This document shows, piece by piece, positions 49,059 through 55,976 of a DNA stretch of 55,976 nt; the stretch's first letter is position 1, and each line of letters starts with the position of its first letter. The DNA comes from Smittium mucronatum (lineage: Eukaryota; Kickxellomycota; Harpellomycetes; Harpellales; Legeriomycetaceae). The stretch spans positions 1 through 55,976 of the forward strand of contig LSSL01002252.1 in assembly GCA_001953115.1 (NCBI GenBank), written 5' to 3'. The notes beneath the pieces were generated by a model. That model worked only from the letters and a program-made list of their open reading frames with translations. It was not told the DNA's origin and did no database searches. A program made the translations under genes and the position numbers.

Positions 49059-52000
49059 ATTTTGAGCTCCGATCAAAAAATTTTTTAAAAAAAATCAAAA
49101 AAGTGGATTTACTTATTAATATTCATTTTTTGATTTGATTTTATTCAAGTTCAAATGTTTTAAAATTTTAAAATTATTTTCTGTAAAGCATTTTTAATTT
49201 ATTTTTAAAAAATTCTAAAGACACAAATTTAATAATATTATTATATTTAAAAAGATAATCGGTTTTTAAGCAATTAAATTAAAATTCTTAGAATTTTTAT
49301 TAAATTAGAGAAATACTCTCTAATTACATAATTATGTCCATATAATTCTTCGGCTAAATGCATATACCCTTGTTATTAAACATTAACTCAAAATTTGCTT
49401 TTTTTAATTGGTGAATTTAGTAAATTTTCATATATTAATTAAATGTGTTATTAATAATAAACGAACAATTAAAAAAGAATTTCAGTATTCGAATAAAATA
49501 ATGAACATATTAAATAGGATAATAACCCGGAATTATTAATGATCAGGGATTATATTCTATCTAGTCAGTTAATTCTTAATATATCGAGCTATTTCAAAAT
49601 AACTGAGTAATAACTTTATGCTTGATTAATCACTTAAAGTAAGACTTGTTTCGAGTTTATAAAATTTGGTTTATTGGTTTAAGTGGTGTCAGTATGAGAT
49701 GTTTTATATGAATACAAAATATTTACTCATTTTAGCAACCGTGTTTAAGACCGGGTTGAGGAAATATAAAGTGCTTATTATTAAAAAAAATAAAAACAAG
49801 TAACAATATACACTATTCTAACTGAAAACAAATCACAAGTTATAATATGGAAAGATTTAACAAAATATAATATACAATAAATAGCTTTTCAGCATAAAAT
49901 TTTTCAATTTGTTGGGACATTGAGTAGCTAAAATAACAAATAGGATAAATTTATTCACGAGAAGAAGGTTATAAAAGCATATGTATTATAAATATTTTGA
50001 AAGAGAGAAGAAGCAATTTTTACAAATTAAAATTCTAGTAGTTGTCTTTCTAAACTTATGAACAACAATTTTTTCAGAATAAATAAAATATCTTCCAAAT
50101 AACTTTATATTTATACTTTGATATATAAATTCTTATCTTTAACAAGCAGATAAACTGATTGTCAGGGATGAAAAACATTAGGACATCTAGAATAGTTTTT
50201 AAACCTATTAAAACTATGAATTAAAAAAATAAGATCATGTAAAAAAAAAAGTATTTCTGAAAAGGATACGTTTTTTTGTTTATTTTTCAGTATTGACTTT
50301 TTATTGGAAAAAAATTGGGTAAAATTTCTATCAGGTTAAATTTCCTGTAGTTCTCAAGTCATTAGCAATCATTATTTAAAAAAAGCAAACTGATGTATTT
50401 TAATAAAAATATGTTTTAAAAAGCTATACTATTTGTTGTTAAAAATCGATTAATTTTATACAAAAATTCATAATATCCATAATAATAAATTTTAAGCGTT
50501 TTATGTTCTTTTTTGTTCGTTTTATTATATTTATCGTACTATATACAATTTTAAGTAAAAATGAAATCTTTTAAAGATTTTTTTAAAGTTCGAAATAGCT
50601 TTAAAAAGTTTAATCATATTACGAAAAATGTGAAATATATTATAATTGAAAATTTCTCGGTGAAAATTGAATGGAATTTTAACACGTTTATGATTTTTTA
50701 TCTATTATTTACATTTTTTAGAGAGCAGAAGTTAATAAAATTTTCAATTAAGATGTTTAAATTATTGGATCGATAATTAAGTTAGAAATTTGTTTTAAAT
50801 CTGATAAAAAATAAATAATTTGAGGCTATGTGTCAGGTAAGATTCTCCACTTTCGAAAAATAACTAAAAAATCTAAAGATTTAATTTTTTTCAAAATAGT
50901 ACAAAAAAATAGGTATAAAAATGAGTGCATTAACATTTGAAAACACAAGAAATTTCCAAAAAGCAAATCATAATCTTTTTAACTAAAAAAAACTGAAAAT
51001 AATATTTATTATAAATATTAAATAAATTTATTAAAACAGCAAACATGCTTATCCTGTATAAAAGAAGCTTAAGTATAAAAAGGTAATATATTTTTTTTCA
51101 TAAAAAATAAATATTAATGAAGAGGAGGGTGGGGAGAATACATACCCGAAATTATTCCATACGCTTTACCACATTTCGAAAATCGGTAAATTTACTTTTT
51201 TTCATCTAATTTTTTTTAAAAAAATATATAATAAGATTCATATTTTCAAATATATGGTTTTTTTTTTAACTCATAATACTCAATGAAATATCGGTTTATA
51301 AAATTTATTAGTGTTTTAATTCGTTCCAGAGGTAATTTAGGAGTTATAAAACATGTTATCATCCAATAAAAAAAATTCATTTCAAATGCTAAAAAAATAA
51401 AATAACACCCACTAATAATATGTATTTTATGAAAAAAAATATTGGTTTTTGCCTTCAGCATATATAATTACAACCTTTTATTGAATTACTAAAAAGATAA
51501 TAACTTAATGGAACGTTTTAATTCTTAATAATTTATACGTTAATTAATAGGGTTATTTTTTAATTAAAATCACAAAAAACTCTAATTAATTTTTTTTTTC
51601 TAATAACAGGCCACTACTTTGAAATTTTAATGATAATTATACAAAACTTACCAATATTACCTAATAAAACCACCTAATCAATATAACTAGGCATATATAT
51701 ATATAATATATTAATTGGTTATAACGCGATTTAATTTTTTTTATCGAATACCAATAATGATATGAACGAATTAAGACTATAATACTTCTAGTGAAAATAT
51801 TTTAATTTTCTACCGATTCAATCGATGGAAAATATGTAATCATTATCGTTAATCAGTAATAATACTTATTAAAAAAGATAGAATAATGGCAGTGGTGATT
51901 ATTAGGTGCACAGTATCTGGAATTTTTTTATATATGCAGTAAAAATATGCAGATAGTGAATGGGGCTTATTATTTGTAAGGGAATGGTATTTTTACATAT

Positions 52001-54225
52001 TATTTTTGATATAAAATTATGTTGTTGGAAATTAAAAACATATTTAGGACAGAAATTGTGGAAATTTGCAGATATGACATTTATTTCTTTTTTCGGGTGG
52101 CTATTGGATTAAGATAAAATACTACGAAATATTAGTGGAAAATTAATTTTTTTCCACAAAAGCTGTAAAATATAGATGAAACCTGAAAGTTCCCGCAAAT
52201 TCTGAAAAGTATGCACATAATCTATTTTTTACCATCATTTCTTCCATCGAATTCCGAAAAAGTTCCGCAAAAAATTAGTTATAGGCTTTGTTGAATAGTT
52301 TTTTTGATTTCATTCATTGTTTAGCTGTTCTAAAAAATGAAAATATACTTTTTAATCTATTTAAGACCCAGGAATATTCTGAATCCCATTTTTTTGAGAG
52401 TAATCATTTTTTATTTGATGGTTAATATGGCTTATAAAATTATTAAGAGTTATAGTAAATTAAATATTTTCATTTTAGGATAGTTATATCTACTGTTATA
52501 CCAAATTCACTGAAAGGGTAAAAATCCTACAAATTTATTCGATAAAATCTTTGTGAAAACACGAAAGAATCCTTTTATAATTTTTTTTTGATAATTTATT
52601 ATAGCTTAAGTTAATTTTTAGCCAAAAGAAAAAAAATTACTGACTTTTTTAGAAATTTGCGGACAAAAATTACTGGTAAAAAATAATTTTACACATATTT
52701 TCCGGAACTTGCAGAAATTTCCATAATTTTTTTTCTTTCCAGATTTTACCTACCGTTTAACCTCTAAAAAATATTAATTATTGCCGCATTTCCACAATAA
52801 TTTATAGTAAATATGTATTTGAACAAATTAAAAATCCACAGTATATACAAGGAAAGATTGACATGGTATTTTAGAGAGTACTATTTCTACAAAAAATCGC
52901 TTATTGTTATCATTTGAAAACGTTTTCACTAAATTTTTCAAACAATAAGTCCTGTATTAAGTTCAAATGGCTTTAAGTGTGGCAACCTAAGAAACTCATA
53001 AAAAGAAACTGAGTCGCAAATATCACATTATAAATCTTTTTTAACTTTTTTCACTTGAAAACAATATAGGGGTTTTTTTATTAAAAAATCTTTCCAAAAT
53101 GCAAATTTTAAACTTTTTTGCAAACAAAGATAACAAAATATTAGCGGTTTCAGAATTTTAGTAGGAAAATGAAATAATTCTGTATTAGTAGAAATTAATA
53201 TTTTTTGTTATTTAGTATTTGTATGAGTTAGGTGATAATTCCAGTTAAGTGATGACGCAAGTTTTTTAGTTTTTGCAGGTTGAAATAGTGTCAGATTAGT
53301 GGTATTATCTTGTTAGTAGCGATTTCAGATTAATATTTGCGTTAGGTGATTAGAACCGGATTTAAAAATAATTTCATTATAAAAAAATGAAAATATTGGT
53401 GTTGAATTCATAAATACTAATAAGATATCTTAAGACCAAATTTACTTTAATAAAGATCTTTTTAATTTAATTCAAATTTTACACTAAAAATAAACATCAA
53501 ATTTTTTTAAAATTTTTTTTGGTTATATATTGATATATAAATTTAACCTTGGCTATTGAAGAATAAAAAAAAAATTAGGTTAATGATATTGTTGTATCTG
53601 TGAGAGAGGTTGATTAGAAAATTTTAATTTTTTTCTTCATAGCTCTGGTATATTTATTTTTAATTATTATTAACCAATAAAAACATTAAATAGTCTTATT
53701 AATACTATTTTGTATCAAAAATCAACTCTTTTTTTGATTTATAAATCAAATTAAATTAAATTAAATTTATTACTTGTATAAATTAGATTTTATTAGCTTA
53801 AAAATATTTAAATTTCATTGATTGTACCCCCTGATATGTCTCTATAGCAAAAATTTATTAATTTACACCATTTAAAAGATTTCTGAACAACTTAATAAAA
53901 ATTAATAATAAACTTAAAATTTTTTACTTAATTTAAAAGTTAAAAAATAAATTAATATTTTCTGAATTTTGATCTCTTTTAGTATTTATAATATAAATTT
54001 TTTATAAATAATTCATTTGTGATTGATAATAAATTATAAAAGGCGCAGTTGCTTTTATGGGTAAAAAATTAGCAAAAAGCAAAATATTTGACCAAAAGAT
54101 ATTTATAGAAAAAATAGTAATATTAATATTAATATCATTTACATTTACATTTACATGTATATTTTTTAAGTGGTTAAAATATCTACTTGGATGCGATTTT
54201 TTTTCGTGGATACGATCTTTACATG

Positions 54226-54253
54226 ATCATGATACAAAAAATTGTATCATGAT
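54226..54253. repeat. Perfect 12-bp inverted repeat (hairpin)
   Basis: ATCATGATACAA is followed by four A residues and the exact complement TTGTATCATGAT. There is no U-tract or gene end beside it that would suggest a function. Confidence 0.8.
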
Positions 54254-55228
54254 ATTTGGAAACAACAAAATTTTAATACCGAATGGAGGTTTTATATTAA
54301 CCAATAATAACATTTATAGTATTAATCACCGATGAAACCAAAATTTATTGTTTTAATTATATTCAAAACATATTATTTGTTGTCTTTTTAAGCATTTAGA
54401 TTATTAAAGTATAATATTATTCAATACTTGAGCTTTACTAATTATTTTTTTAATATATACAAAGAGTTAGTCATTTTCCCACCATTTAATATAATTATTG
54501 GTTAAAAATTGAATATATTATCTTACACCAGAATACTATTTAATAATTAAATTTTTATTCGGTGTTCAACAAATTTTTTCACAAATTTTTTATATTATAT
54601 TTTACCACATTTATGGTTAAAAGGAATCAAAACTCTATGATTTATATTATAATTTACACATTCCATTCGTCAAACAGATTTTTTCCCAAAGATTTAAGTA
54701 ATAAAAAAATCCGATTATTAAAATTTTATTGCAGTCAAATTCCAAATTTACATAAAAAATGATTCTATTTTTTTTTTGAATTTTCAATAAATGGAAATTA
54801 ATTTTTTGTTTGCAAAAAAATATGCAATTGATAAATTTATCCAATAAATTTATATTTCTTAATCACTTAATTTCACATCCACGTAAAAAAAATCACATCA
54901 ACCTAAGTATCACGTTCACTTACAAAATATATTTAATATTATAAGTCCTCCTCATTTTTTTATATCGAAATTTATTTTAGAACAAATAAGAATATAAAAA
55001 AACTACAATTTAAAATGAAATGAAATATAAAATTCAATGATTTTCAAATATAATAATTTATTCAAAAGACTATATTAATAATCATAAGCCAATTAATATT
55101 TTAAAAGCTAGTTATACAAAAACTCTTATAGTTTTAATTTATTTTTAAAATAAAATTTGATGAAATCAATTGTAATTAATATTATTGATCAAGAATATTT
55201 TATTATATAAAAAGTTAATACTTTTGTT

Positions 55229-55372
55229 TATAACTATAACTATAACTATAACTATAACTATAACTATAACTATAACTATAACTATAACTATAACTATAAC
55301 TATAACTATAACTATAACTATAACTATAACTATAACTATAACTATAACTATAACTATAACTATAACTATAAC
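55229..55372. repeat. (TATAAC)24 hexamer array
   Basis: 144 bp made of 24 uninterrupted copies of TATAAC, equivalent to CTATAA on this strand and TTATAG on the other. The array is perfect, so it is either young or kept homogeneous. It opens frames on both strands (Thr-Ile, Val-Ile or Tyr-Ser repeats) that are artefacts of the repeat. Confidence 0.95.
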
Positions 55373-55942
55373 CAAACTTTTGGTTTGCTAAAATAGTAAT
55401 TTTCAAAAAAAAATTATATAAATAGAGCAGTAAAGCAGTTGGAAAAATCAATTTATCGAAAAAGTAAACTCTTTATATCATTCAATTTATATTTTTAAAC
55501 ATATTAATAGTTTAAATATACTTTTTATAATATTTTTATATATTTTTTGAATGCTTTATGCATTATTGATGTAGATTTTAGTGGGGTTTTTTTTCAATTT
55601 CACAATAATGTAGTTAAAATCTTGTATCAATGAATAATTAAAGCTATTTTCTGAAAAATTATTCTAAAACGGGTACCCGGGAACTTTAAATAGATCGTAA
55701 ATTAAATATATTTTTTATATATTATATTAAAAATAGTCCAATTGGAAAAAATTCAGATAAAAAATTTCAATAATCAAAATCTAAAGGGTGACTTTTCAAT
55801 AAAAAAATCGAGTTTTTTATCTTTTCTGGAAGAAAAAATACTGAAGTTATGATTTCAAAATTTTTAAAGTTAATGAAAAAATTTTAACGCGTTTTTTTAT
55901 CAATATAACTACATTTTAAACTATAAAAAATAAAAAATATTA

Positions 55943-55976
55943 ATAGTTATAGTTATAGTTATAGTTATAGTTATAG
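55943..55976. repeat. TTATAG array at the window end
   Basis: Nearly six copies of TTATAG run to the last base. The unit is the same as in 55229-55372 but in opposite orientation. The G-bearing strand points 3' to the window edge, the orientation expected of a telomere. Whether this is a chromosome end or an assembly break in a simple repeat cannot be told from the window. Confidence 0.9.

Larger units (their letters stand above)
44660..55228. other. AT-rich gene-empty stretch towards the right end
   Basis: A/T-rich sequence with only short, low-complexity frames (for example 45253-45438, 50561-50776 and 54057-54335). It includes an (AT)n tract at 49041-49058 and a perfect 12-bp hairpin at 54226-54253. 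No gene, RNA gene or retrotransposon motif was recognised in 10.5 kb. Confidence 0.7.

Noticed and set aside
54057..54335. 92-codon frame with a possible membrane segment
   Set aside because: The hydrophobic stretch comes from ATT/ATA/TTT-rich sequence, including a short ATTTAC tandem repeat. There is no family match or supporting gene structure.
55166..55451. Frames encoding Val-Ile, Thr-Ile and Tyr-Ser dipeptide repeats
   Set aside because: They are produced on both strands by the hexamer array and have no coding meaning.

Overview
This window looks like a gene-poor stretch of a very AT-rich eukaryotic nuclear genome, most likely an early-diverging (zygomycete-grade) fungus. The grounds are a single-polypeptide pentafunctional AROM enzyme, short GT-AG introns (57-173 nt) in two other genes, and two decayed DIRS-type tyrosine-recombinase retrotransposons. 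The protein style of these elements and the extreme AT content remind me of insect-gut Kickxellomycotina such as Harpellales. That placement is inference from memory and was not tested. The standard genetic code fits all three genes.

Layout. 1-7200 is AT-rich sequence with no recognisable gene. 7200-11900 is less AT-biased and holds a 164-bp piggyBac-like MITE and one weak small ORF. 11905-16941 (+) is the intronless AROM gene. 17178-17650 holds a candidate small spliced gene or repeat-derived fragment. 17879-18486 is one copy of a 0.6-kb dispersed repeat whose second copy lies at 44043-44655. About 23660-28260 is a degenerate DIRS-like retrotransposon (minus strand) with diverged inverted terminal repeats. 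About 32125-36385 is a second, better preserved DIRS-like element in the same orientation, also with inverted terminal repeats. 37907-41403 (-) is a 14-exon ARP5 gene (INO80 chromatin-remodelling subunit). 42157-43375 (-) is a 4-exon mitochondrial AUH-type enoyl-CoA/methylglutaconyl-CoA hydratase gene. 44660-55228 is AT-rich with no gene seen. The right end carries a 24-copy internal (TATAAC)n array and, in opposite orientation, a TTATAG array that runs off the window.

The three secure genes do not form a pathway. AROM makes EPSP (the last step before chorismate), AUH acts in mitochondrial leucine breakdown, and ARP5 works in nucleosome remodelling. They are isolated housekeeping genes in a repeat-rich, AT-rich background. 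I found no tRNA, rRNA, CRISPR or gene cluster. The most noteworthy structures are the paired inverted repeats of the two DIRS-like elements, the inverted telomere-like arrays, the dispersed 0.6-kb repeat, and a possible 25-nt intron.
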